NCBI RefSeq assembly: GCF_017562075.2
Contig: NC_054083.1
Location: forward strand, 53,706,442 to 53,770,441
Source of the DNA: Anopheles merus
Taxonomy: Eukaryota > Arthropoda > Insecta > Diptera > Culicidae
DNA: 64,000 nt
Direction: 5' to 3'
In this document: piece after piece, positions 13,214 to 26,000 of the stretch
How positions within the stretch are numbered: the stretch's first letter is position 1
Layout of the letters: each line of letters begins with the position of its first letter
Notes under the pieces: generated by a model
Seen by the model: the letters and a program-made list of their open reading frames with translations, nothing else
The model's database searches: none
Told to the model about the DNA's origin: nothing
Program-made: the position numbers and the translations under genes

Positions 13214-15413
13214 AAAAAGTCAAAACAAAACTGGCTCCAGGTGTGCGGGAGCAATGGAAAAAAGAAGTCGAATGCAGCAAAGAATAATTCCTGCTTCTTG
13301 TTGCACTTTCGATATTTAAAAAAAAAACGGCGCAATGCACTTTTCAGTAAACAACAACACCAGCAACTGAAGGTCCAGCACACACACACACACACACAGC
13401 AACAATCCGCACTACGAAAGGCAAGTACGAGTGGGATGAAAACAAGCTCCCCTGCCCCCTCTCCTCCCACCCCCCCCCTTCCTCACCCAGTTTTAAACGT
13501 AGGCAAGGACGAATGGATCTATCGGAATCTCGACACTCGACTTCTTCTGTGAGCCAGTTCGAACCGGATCGTTGTCGTGGTGAAGTGTTGAATTATGCTG
13601 CCAGCGTCCACACTGTTGGCTGGTGCATTCGGTTGCAACCGCCACAGCGCCACTGTTTGGACGTTTGCCTTTTTGCCTTTTCCCCTCCCTGCCCCTCTCT
13701 CTCCCTCTCGATCGAACTCTCCCCCCCGCCCCCGGTGTAAGTTGTAATTGAATTATGGTCGATGGTATCTTTTCAACACCATTCTCCTGCTCGCCATTTC
13801 GTCAAGCACACACACAAGGGGAGAGGGTGTGTGTGTGTGGGGTGAAGGTGCACGTGCGGAGAAGCGAAAGTAAAAACAAAAGTACGGATAGGTAGAGGAC
13901 AGATCGAAGCACAAAAAGCAAACAGATTGTGTGTGGAAGGTGCCGGGATTGGTCGATGCCGGCGTCACTAACCTTTCCCAAAGATTCTCCGTTCTCCCAA
14001 TGTTCGCTGCCCTCGGGTGCCCCCAAACTGGACCGGCTTGACTTGTTTGTGTCGAATGGGCGGGAATGTCGGGAGCGTGTGGCGCCGTTGACCTCATTTA
14101 ACCCGACGCGTACGGCGCCAATGGTTTCTGTTTTGTTGGTGGTTGTTGTGGGCTCCTGTGACCCATATGGGTTTACCGACCCCCACCGGGTCATCATGTC
14201 ATGTGTGAGGTCACCGGCATCAACACGGTTGGCCAGTGGACATTTTGCGCGGGGTCAACCGGTCCATCGGAGGCCGTTTGTTTTGTTTTCCGAACCAAAA
14301 TCAAATCGATCTCGCGCTCTGTGTCCCATCGTCTCATCGAGTTAACTTCACTCTCGCATTCCAGTACAGTAGGCATTGACGAGGGAGCACCGCGGATGCT
14401 TTCCGCAGCGAGTGGAATGCGCACCCCTCTCATTATGAAATGCGCCAAACGAACCGAGTACGCGCGTTTCTGCACGTGCTCCACTCATTTCATGCATTTT
14501 TGGTGGTTGTCCGATTAATATTAACGGCCATTACTACTTACCTTCTTCCTTCTATCCGAGTGGTTTCAAAAATTCTGGCTTAGTTTAAGTCTTTCTGGAG
14601 CTCGCCTTTCTTCCACACAATTACACAATGGAGTTTGTTTGCTTTTGTAAAGTTACTGTGAAACGTAGCGGGACGGTAGAGCGGAGCAACGCCAACTCCG
14701 AGCAAGATTTCGATCTGCCTGAAAGGAAAAACCATGGGCTGGGTCTCGCGTAACCATCGTAACCACGTGACGGGTGGCTTCGATCGGGCCTCGAGAAGAA
14801 AGCAGGCACTGCTGGCTGGCTGGCTGGCTGGCTGGCAGGGCGATGGTGGTGAGAGAGTGAGAGGGAGAGAGAGCGAGAGAACGCCGAGGTGAGAAGCCGG
14901 CTGAGGCTGCACTTGAGGCGAGTGAGAGATTGAGTCTCGTGACATAATCTCACTCACTCTGCGACTGCGTTCGAGCGCCCCGTAAACTCCACCTCCTCCG
15001 TCCCCGTCGTGGCGAATGGTCGCGAATCGTACGCCAAAGCCAGCAGAAAGCCTGCAGTAGAGTAGTAGAAGAGGGCAACGAAAGGAAAGGAAAAAAAAGC
15101 ATAACAATCTGCAATAGAAAAGCATCCCCAGACCCACACCCTTCCTTGCCCGCCGTGAAGGCACATCCCTTCCATCGATTTTTTAACCCTTCGGGTGTTG
15201 CAATGCACGAGAGTAGCGATCGACGATCGAATGAAGAAGAACGCGCCGCAGCGTGTGGTGGATTATGAGCCTCGGCGGCCAAGAGCCATTCGCTGCAGTG
15301 CGATAATTTCGTGCGTTATGGTGCCGGTGGGCACGGATTACAAAGCGTGACGATCTTGATCCGCTCAATTTGGGCCATTTGGATGGTTTATTTTTATTTC
15401 ATTAATGTGATAA

Positions 15414-15441
15414 TGTGTGTGTGTGTGTGTGTGTGTGTGTG
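15414..15441. repeat. (TG)n microsatellite
   Basis: Perfect TG dinucleotide tract of about 28 bp in gene-free DNA. Confidence 0.95.
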
Positions 15442-17532
15442 GCGATCGTTTTGCCCATACCAAATTGCTCGCGAGATCGATGATCGCACGTGAGAGAAAG
15501 CACGGTTGCTGCGACGCTGCTTGACCCAACAAGGGATAAACAAGGGAACCTAACGACGATGCTGCCTGCCGGCCTTGCGCTTCCGGGACAAGAGGAAGGG
15601 GGGGGGAGGCCAAGGATGCTGCCCTTCGTAACGTAATTATCATATTAAGTCGCCCTCCGGGGAGCCTCCATATTTAACCCATTTATCACCCGCGAGGAGG
15701 GAAGCTGTCGAGCAAAAGCAGGAAGTCAAGCTCTAGCTGTCACACCTGTGTTGTGCTGGCACCCTGGGTTTATCCTGGGAACCCGGGACGGCTTGACGAG
15801 TTCGCGAGAGAGGATCGCGATGCCAGTTACGTGTATTGTTTTCGGTGGTTGGAAGCAGCTTCGATTAAGTAACGGGTGATTTGTTACGTTTAGAGCCGAG
15901 TGCGAAGATGAAACGAGTTTCGAGCGAGCTTTGCGGGAAGTTCCAACGAAAGTGGGAAGATTTCTTAATGATCGAAGCCTTTTCGCTCCACTGAAGATCA
16001 CAGACAGGTTGGCTCGTTCTCTTTTCCCATCGAAGGGTTATTCTTTATTGGTTAATTGAATCTGTGTGCTCGCAGTCTATCATAATCCTTTCCTTTCCTT
16101 TCACAGCACATTCTCTCCCCTCGTCGGGGCGTCGTTATTTTTATGATGCATTAGCAAAATAAAGGCAGCCGGTTAAAATTAGCCCGGGTTGCAGCAGCAG
16201 CTTATGCCGTCGATCGGTGTGCCATAAATTTACCGCTAATCAAATGGTGTCCCACGTGTATGTGTGTGTTGGTGTGTGGTTGCGGTAAAAATAGCCACAT
16301 CGTCGTGCGCCACACCGGCAGGGGCTGACTGCTGCAGCAGTGTTATGTTTCCTTTTCAAAGGCACTCCCGAAAGGGTACCGAAGCTGGGAGCGCTCCTCT
16401 TTCTCTCTTAAGAATGCCTGGCTGTAGAGGGGGCTAGGGGAGGGAAGGGAAGGGAGGACCTCTTCACGGAGGCTCGACTTGGTTGGTCGGTCAGTTGGGC
16501 GCTGCTGGCTGCGGTTCCTTAGCGTTGACCGTAAAAGTTATGTAAATAAATTACGCCACCTCTTCTGGGGTTGCGGCCCCGGGGTTTTGTGCACGGGAGG
16601 GCAGACATGGAGCCAACATGATCTTTTGGGAGCAGTGGCAGGAGCAGCAGGACTGGAGGAAACGACTCGAATTGCTTTCCCATCCTACACGAACGGCACG
16701 GCAAAACGGTTCCTTGTTTTTGGGGGGTTTTGGGGTTCGGTTCGCCTGGCCCCGGCTCTCTCTCCAACGCGGGTCGATGCACAGTTTGTTCTGCAGCCAG
16801 TGCCGTAGAAGCGTTTACGCAATCGGGCGCACTCTAAGCACTCCGGTGCGCACTTGTGACGCGATCGCGATCGCTTTTGCCACCTGATCTTTACCTCCCA
16901 CTTTCTTTCCGTCGGGGTGTCCCCCTTTTTGCGTACTCAGGGGTGATTCACCGAACGGTCGAAGAAAACAGCGGCCGAAGGTGAGGTTGGAACATTCTAG
17001 CCCCGGTAGCGCGACCAGTATGTCCATCCCGTGCCGTCATTGTGCTGCGGATAGTCGCCGCAGTCGCCGTCCTTGGTGCCGCTCATAATTGTACAAACAG
17101 CAACAATTGAATATTAATGATCGCGAGTGGTTTGGGTCGTTTGGGAGGGAGACGATGCGGTGTGTACAGTTCTTCCGAGGGAGGCCCATTTGGCGGTGTA
17201 AATGTCACTCCCCCTTTTGCCGATTTGTCGGTCGAATTTGTACAACATCGAAGACGTGAAGACGATGGCGGGCGGGCGAGCAGGGCGGACGGACGGACAA
17301 GACATGGCACGAGAGGTGATTGAATTTTTAATCAACAACCGCGCGTACGTCAACAACAATTTCGAAACTTTTCCCCGACCTTCCCTGTCGGCGAAGGACT
17401 CTGGCCGTCGTCGCGATACGGTTGCAAAGTGCATGAAGTTCGGTAAGGCACGGCACACACGCACAATAGCTAGTGGCCCGGGCACGATCTTCACGCTCGT
17501 CAGTGGGTCGGGCGTGGTGCGCTTCATGTTGG

Positions 17533-17714
<182 letters not shown>

Positions 17715-18142
17715 TTTGCAAGCACTGAACACGTCCTGAATGCCGGCCCCGCAGAGAGGGTGCAACGGGTGGCCAGAAGCGCATTATTGCTTGTTTGGTG
17801 ATTTTCAAGTTCACACACACCCGTCCTGTCCATGAAATGTTCGATGTCCGTTGGGGGCATTTATGATCGTATAAGGACACACACACACACACACACAATC
17901 GCACCCAAGCACTTGCAGCAAAAGGGATGGAGCATGAAGGACGCCCGAGATGATGAAAAGGGTGAAAGGGTCGTGCACTCGGGGTTGCGCGAGGTTATCA
18001 GATCTCATGCCACCATCAACCAGCACCGGACGGAAGTAATTAAAGGTCAGATTCCGATGCGATCGACGCGTTTGTTTTCTCCATTTTTTTTTTCTTGAAG
18101 GAACCCGCGGGTTAATGTGATGTTTCGGCTTACGGAGCACAT

Positions 18143-20089
18143 TTTATTTGGAGCCGTTAATTGTGTTTTTGTACATGGGCAGTTGTGTGTTGTCGGTTCA
18201 GGAAGAGAAAGCGAAAAAGAGCACAGTTTTGTCAGCAAGTTAAGCAAAGCAAAACACTATCAACGCTAGGCTAGGTGTATAATCGGGGGTTATGCAAGTT
18301 TAAGAGAAGCCAAAACAAAAAAAAAGAAAACATTCCAAAAACATTAAAGGGGAAATTAATTTCGACCGTTTAAAATGAGTGTAGCCGCGATGCAAATGCT
18401 TTCTACCGACATCTGAAAGCATACGCGTACATGGTAAGTTTAATTACTGATGTGTGTGTGTGTGTATAGCGTTGTGTGCATGATTGTGCCAGTGTGTCCG
18501 TTCACAATTTTATAACAATATCCATATGGTCAGTTTATGCGTTTAAACATAGAAAAAGGAAATGTGTACAAAGCGGAAGAAAGATTTAAATTACATGCGA
18601 AGATTCTTGCATGCGATCGCCATAGTAACGCGCAAGTGGGAAAGGGATTGCATGCAACTCGGAAAGCTCCGCTTGCTGTTGTGGAGCTTTTTTTACGGAA
18701 GCTTTTGTTGATTCACAGTGGATTTAGGCAGCGAAGGAAGACAGTATGTGAATGTAGCACGGTTTTTTTCATAAATTTGCAAAAAAAAAGAAAGAAAAAT
18801 TGCTTTAAATATAACAACAAGCAGATTAATCATCCGAAACAGTGGTATGCGACACGTTGTATAACAATAACACCAAAATCTATACATACCACGTAAAGAC
18901 AAACGGCATCGAGCGTACTAAAATGTCATCATATCCATCTTTTTGTTTTTTTTTTTCAATGTAGAAAACAAATACAAAAATGACTCACTTTAACACAAAA
19001 TAGTTGTTTTTTGTATCACCTTATGATTAAATATTTATTTGCATTCCTTCACGATTGCATATGGATTTGCTTTGCTAAAATACTTCTGTTTTTGTTCCTT
19101 CACTCCAACGCTTATCATGCGAGAGTACAATCCGTTCCCTACCTGTTTTACCTGTATGTGTGTCAGTGTGTGTGAGTGTATTTGCCCTTCCTAGTACCTC
19201 ATTATCCCTACTAGCGAAAAAACAAAAAGGAAAAACAAACCAAAACAAAACCGGCCACGCATCATGCGCGAATCGTGCGCATCGCGCCGTCTCTGCTTGC
19301 GCGCACGCCCAATTTCGTTGCACATTTCCTAACAAAGCACTTTTTTACAACATTTTACAGACTTTTAAAACACTAACACTGCTGCTTCTACTTCGTTCGT
19401 AACACCACACCACACTTGCAATAAGTGAACGGGGCAAGATAAGGGGTTCGTTGTGTGGTTTCGCAGTAGTATCCCCCACCTTCAGTGCAGGGAGAAACAT
19501 TGGATGGGTTCTGTGGGATGTTTAGGAAGGGGGAATGTTTGCGGTACTTGTGTGGGTCGTAATTTTTGAAACCTTATCCAATCTACCTACTAGGAGAGGA
19601 GAGAGAGGACCTGGAGGGGGGAGGCTTAAATAGTGGAACGTATTGGGAATGCTTCGGTCACACTTGTCGGCGTGTCTAATCAGGCGGTGTGTAGCGGTAT
19701 CGCTTACTGCACCGTTTCTCTCTATCACGAGTCTCTCTCTCTGTCTCTCTCTTTCTATCTTGCACACGCTGATCTCTGTCGACTATCTATCCGAATACCG
19801 TTTGGAAGGGCTTCGAAGCGGACCCTTCGACGTTATAAACCACTCCGTGAGTAAACGTATTCTAATGATGGTAGGTCGTAGTATTGGTAGTTATAGTCAT
19901 ATTAATAAGTAGTAGTAGTAGTAGTAGTTTAAAACACATCACATTTCATGAGCGCCTCTCGTCTAATCGATTGCTGCCTTCGTTTCCACGTGTAAATGCT
20001 CGTAGTATCAGCTCAAGCCAGGACATATCCTTCCCCGTTCCCACGGTCGACACTTCCGGTGGGCCGACACTTCCTCTACTCACTCGCCT
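18143..20089 (-). other. Probable 3' UTR of the GIPC gene, with two polyA signals
   Basis: Directly downstream of the GIPC stop codon on the minus strand, the DNA between about 18.1 and 19.1 kb becomes clearly A/T-richer than its surroundings and has no ORF of note. AATAAA hexamers on the minus strand occur at 19039-19034 (about 1.05 kb after the stop) and 18148-18143 (about 1.9 kb after the stop). This would allow short and long 3' UTRs. The UTR assignment is inference from position and composition. Confidence 0.5.
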
Positions 20090-23000
20090 CTATCTTTTGT
20101 ATCGTCCGTGGCGTGCGTCCGTGATGGCGCCCCACAGCTCGATGATGAAATCGTCAGTAAAGCCGAATGCCTCCAGGTCCGATGCATCGATCGCTTCCGC
20201 AAAGTCCATTGAGTTGATTTTGTTGTTACCTAGTTCCCAGATCTGTAAGGCAAGAAGAAGCGTCACGTACAGACAGCTCCATTACATCATGTTTGGTGCG
20301 AAAAAAGCTTTTTTGTTTGGACACGGCTCTACTCACTTGCGTGGCTAGCTCACTATCGTTGATTCCCATGAAGGAGTCGAGCAGTGAGTTAATGGCATCA
20401 ATTCCACATTGCGTAGCATCATCGTGCTGCACCATTCGGGAGGGAAAAGAGAGAGAAAGAGTGTTAATATTGACGATCTATAGCTTGTTACATATATATG
20501 TGGGTGTGCGCGTGGCACTCCGTGCATACCTCATCCTCGATGGCTGCATTTCCATTGGCCTTAAACCGCAGCGTCTCCTTGCCACTGCCGTACCCCTGCT
20601 TGCCCGGTTTGCTGCCGGCCGTACCCTTGCGCGGTGCAATGCCCTGGAAGCCACTCTTCATCGGTTCCACCAGGCGGATGGTAAACGTGGAGCCGGTGGG
20701 AATGTCCTTCAGCATGCGGGCCACCTCGTAGTGCCGCTTTCCCACCACATTGATCCCGTCCAGCTTCTCGATGTGATCGCCAATCTGGAATTCGAACCAA
20801 TGGATGCATGGAAGCGTAAGAGAGCGTCGTACACAAGCGTGTTTCGCTGGCTCAGATTTCACACGGTTTGGTGACCACATCACCACCAATCACGCTACCT
20901 GTATGTGAGGGATCCGATCGATAACGCTGCCACTTTTGATGCGCTTGATGAACGCGTAACCCGCACCGTTGTCCGTGATCGTTAGACCGAGCGCGTCCTC
21001 CGACTTGACGATCTCCACCTCCTTCGGGCGGCCCTTTTTGTGTGCGAAGATGAAATCGTTCAGCCCGATCTGGCCGCCCAGCAGGTTGCTCATGTCGACC
21101 TTGTGCGAGTTCAGCGTGCAGAACAGAATCTGAAACGAAGGAGCAAATCGGTGTGAGTTTGACAATCGTTGAACACTATCCTCTAAAGCTACTGATCGTC
21201 ACGACCGAGCCACGTCACTCGAACGCCGCTGGGGAGCAATCTCGCTCACTCACTCTCCACTTACTATTGGTTTTATTTTTTGCAAAACTATCAAAAGCAC
21301 CAGCAGAATATAGCAGCCTCTCGAATCACGCAAAACGCCCGCAAAACCAAACCAAAAACGTGTCTCGAAAGATCCACACCGTGGCAACGACTGCAGTTTG
21401 GTGCTTCATGCTGTGGTGTGATGCTCGTGCATACTGAGGCACCCTCGAGAAAAGTGAGGATCATCGACTATACTAGGCCGCTCTCGCGCATCTCGCGGAA
21501 GGGTAGGTACAGTGACGCCGGTGGATGCGACGCTGGAGGGGAGGGAAATTTGACCCATTGGTCCAACAAACGGCCAATAGCTCCGCAGCACAACAAGAAA
21601 TTTTGAAGCAGCGTCTTGCTTTTTTTTGCTATTGTTTTCTCTTTCCTCCACTCTTTCCTTCCCCAGGCCACCGCACGTGGCGCCATCGGCCCAACTCCAC
21701 TCCACGCCCCCCCAAAACGCGCTGACGTGAGCAGCGCAATTTTTATTATTATTTGGTGCTGGACGTGGGAGCGGGGGGGGGGGGGGACGGCGGACAGATG
21801 AAAATTCATCACGAGTGCCATCTTCTTCGCCTGGCCGACGAATTGGCCGACATTATTTTCCACTGACCTCCTCTCTGCTGCTGGTGGTGGTGGTTGTTGG
21901 GAATTTCCTCGTCCGTTGCCGTTTTGGCTTTTCTTCCAATTTTGAGCAGTTCCAACTTCATCATCCCCCCCCCTCTCTCTCTCTCTGGCTTCCCTTTTGT
22001 TACACACGCCCAAACTCTAATAGGCTTTTCGTGGATTGTGTGCTTTTGTTTTGCTGTAAATTACGGATCGGATCACTTTACGTACGGGGCTCTGGCGGTG
22101 GTGTGTGCGGCGATGAGTTGTTTGAGAATATGTAACCCTATGTATCGATCGAACGATCCGTTCGGGTGGTAAGGGTGCTGTTATAGATTGTTTTTCCCAC
22201 TCATCATCCAAGGGGTAGCAAGGGAGGGCAGCTAATTTGCGAACGTATTTCGTCACAAGTGAATCAATCCCATCTTAGCGTGTTTAAATTGGGCTTACTC
22301 AGGTATGATCGTAATGATGGAACACTACATAGACTGTTCTCGGTTGGCGCGTGTGATGGATGGCACTCAAACCGATCTTCTCAAACAACAACCCTCGTAT
22401 GAAAAGATCATTCGATCGCGTGTTGTCAATACCTTTCCTGACCCACTGTCTTCTTGGTAGCTTATCAATAAAACGCAACATTTAACCTTGACATGCCAAC
22501 GGCGCGGTGCAAAGAAGCGTGCCCAATAGCTCTAACCTTTCCAGTGGTAAAACAAAAAAAACACAACCGGTCACCGGTCACACGACTTTCGGTGGCGCTG
22601 CACATTGCGATACGTTTCGATGCACTTTCATCCCACCAAACACACACAAACACACACGATCGATGATCGGTGTGGAAAGTTTTCCACCTCTAAATTCCAT
22701 CCACAACCATCCGCACGATCATCATCATGATCATCCATCTATCTCGTTGCTCGCAGATGGCTGGTTGGTTGGTCGGTTGGATTGATTTTGGACGCGTGCG
22801 TTGAACTTCGCGGCTCTGTCCACCACAAATTAAATACCTTCCACCTCCCAGCCTCAAACCCCACCAGATGCAGCTTCATTGGTGTGACTGTGTGTGTGTG
22901 TGTGTGTTGAGTAAGCGGAAGTGGCTCCAACTGGGCGGAACCAAGCTAGGCGGAGCGCAGGTTGTTGCAATCACCGCTGTTGTGCCGGACCGTTCGAGGG

Positions 23001-26000
23001 CTTTCCGTAGTGAGAGATTCGAGCGCGACATTCAGGCTCAGGTCAGGTCAGACCGTGCCAAACAGAGCGTGATTCCTTGTCCCGTGGGGGGGGGGGGGGG
23101 GTGGATGTCTGTAGGCGTAGTTCATTATTGGTCGTACGTTTACACCTTCATCTGTTGCAAAGGGGTCTTCTTCTCTTGCATCTGAATGAACAATCAATTA
23201 GATTGGGGTTCGTGTCTTGATGGTGTGTTTGATTATCAGAAATCTGTAACGAGCGCTATCCAAATATCATAAACGGAACCATTCCCTAACCACTCAGCCC
23301 ATTTGCGGGGTGCATAATGCATAATGCACACGGGTTTTATTGCACACTGTTTCCTAGTTTATCATTTAAGTTGATCACAAAGCACCACAAAACCTCGATC
23401 TCGATCTTCTAAGCTGAGATAGACATCAGCATGTGCCCCCCCCCCCCCCTTGCTGCACATATTCTTAATTAGCTTTATGTTGGCAGCATTATTTGCTCAT
23501 TATTTAGTTAGCTTTCCTCGCTGCGGTGCGGTGCGAGGAGGTGAAAGAAGAGCAGAAGCACAAACAAAACAACCTACACGCAGACATATTTTCAGCGAAG
23601 CCCCACACATGGTGGACGGGTTCCATGGCTGCAAAAACGGCTCCGCACACCGGCTGACCAATCGCCCCTCATCATCGAGGTGTGTGAACCGACGGGCCGT
23701 TCGGGTGGTGCTAGAGCTGCGGTTAGCAGTTAGCAGTAGTATGAAGTTACTTTCTAATTGAATTGAACCGAACGACGACGAGAGACCTTGCCAGTGAAAA
23801 GCAAAAAACAAGCTGAAAAAAAAAACATCAAAGATGTGCAACCTTTCACACGCCGTTGTTGTCGCCCAACCATCGAGCTTCATGTGTTTGCGAACGTCGT
23901 GTGTGTGTGCTTTTGGTAATTAAATTTAGCGTCTATATCTGCGGACCAGATTGCGCGAAAGATCCGTCAAACAAACAAAGGCACGTCAATAGATAAGCCG
24001 CGTCTATCTCTCATCCCAGCGAAATGGTGCACGTGCACTTCAATGGCACCACACACACAGGCACACACACTCGTCGAACACACCCGCCGCCTGCAGTGTA
24101 TGCAAATGCGCAATCCCCACGCATTGTTTGGTGTAGTGTTTTGCCTCTTCTCTTCATGCGGTCGTAGGCACGTTCGCAAGGGCCCAATGTTTGCCCTCTT
24201 GCACTGCCCGCTACGCGTAAGAAAGCAAAACCACACGGCTACGAGTCTAATCGCTCGAACGGGTCCAACTATAACGGTAACAAACTACTTGCTGCACACA
24301 CGCACGCACGGACGGAGGAGTTGCATTTGAACATGGCTCTGGCTGGGGGGGGTCTTGAGATTTTGGGGTCGCTCCCGCGTCGCAAACCCGGTTAGGCTCT
24401 GTAACTGGTTCTAGTCTAGTTTCGGACGAACTGCTAAGGGGTTGCGCTAATCCTATTCCACGCTCTAATAAGAGAGACAGCGGGCCAGAATCTCGATTCA
24501 AAGTCAATTCAAGTTCACCTCTTTAGCAAACATGTCCCTCCATAGTTGCTGCACCCACCGATTAAACGACCGATCACAAAGACGATCACTTACAATTTCG
24601 ATCCGAGTACACGAAACCGATCCCGTGTTGGTGATCTTGCTTCTCTTCTCCCGAGTTGTCTTCCGGACTCCGGAGGAGAAAGTCGTTAGACGCTTCGGGG
24701 TCGGTAAGTCCGGAGCCACTTTGCTAATTTCACTCAGGGCACAAATTTCTACCAGAGCTGCGGGTTGTGTCCCCCCCACCCCACCCCCCTGCCCCCCCCC
24801 CCCCCTGTCACTTTGTTGCAGTCTAACGAAACACGAAACCGCTTGGACAGTTTTGGAGTGTGTGTGTGTGTGGAACGCGCCAAACGAGACAACGACTGGC
24901 GAGCGAACGACGGAACTGGAAGCGAAAACTGGAAACAGAAAACTCGTCTCAGCTCGGGACACTTTTCCTACAGTTTTCTGCCCCCGGCCCCTCCCTGTTT
25001 CTATTTATCTTTCGTCCATTTCACCTTTCGCAGATGCATCAGATATGGACACAAACACACACACACACACACACACATGGAGCTAGCGGGAAGTTATTTA
25101 CCATTTTTCTCCACTTGCTATCTATTTATCCTCGTTCCTTTTCATTCGAGCGGGGCTGATTGAATCTGCAATCAAACGCTAACGATCGAAAGCCTATTTA
25201 GCTAAACTTCGCTGCTCCTTCGCTGCTCCTTGGCAGCGCAGTCTTCTGCGCATTGCAGCTTTGCAACGAATTCATCGTCAATTATCTGTTTAAAACGGCA
25301 CTGGACGGCATCGAGATCGGAGATCGGTTGGACTTTCACCTGAGGCCAAGACACAGGGCCTAAGAGCAGTGTGTTCGAGACTGCTTATCGCACCGAAAGC
25401 GATTCTATGTAGACTTATCTCTCTCTCGCACTAGATTAGAGCTAACATCTCATTACAACGAAAGCTACACCACCAAACACCAGCTTCTGCTAACATCTTG
25501 CTTAGGCATTGTTCTCCCCTGTACAGGAACAAACCCTTTGCAATCCCCTTTGTCAGCAGGGTGTATGATGCATTTTCCACTGCTTAGGTGCGTTTTAACG
25601 ATGTTAGCGATTTAATTCACACGTTCCGCATTGTTGCACCGACGCCGCAACTACCGGCATTGGCTCGATCGCACCGAGGGGGTGGGCACTACCCTTCCAA
25701 AATGCATTCAAAGTCGTTCCGTTTGTTTTCCTCTTTTGTTGGGGGAGGGAAATGCATGCTTATCGTGCTATATAATGAACTATGGACGCGATGCGACGAT
25801 GAGTGTAAAGAATGGCGTTTACGTGCGGTCGGTAGATCACGTACATCAAGAAACCCACCTGCCGAACTGTTTCAATTGCCTTACAGTGGTCGGCCACTGG
25901 GCACAAATTAAAAGCTGTCATAATAATGGTTCAACCACACACACACACTCGGTCGGAAGAATGTCGGTCAAGCAACGGGCGCTCATCTCACGTGCAATCG

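Noticed and set aside
14580..15164. 194-codon minus-strand open frame
   Set aside because: Low-complexity Ser/Leu/Arg content from GGCT and GA repeats; no conserved motif.
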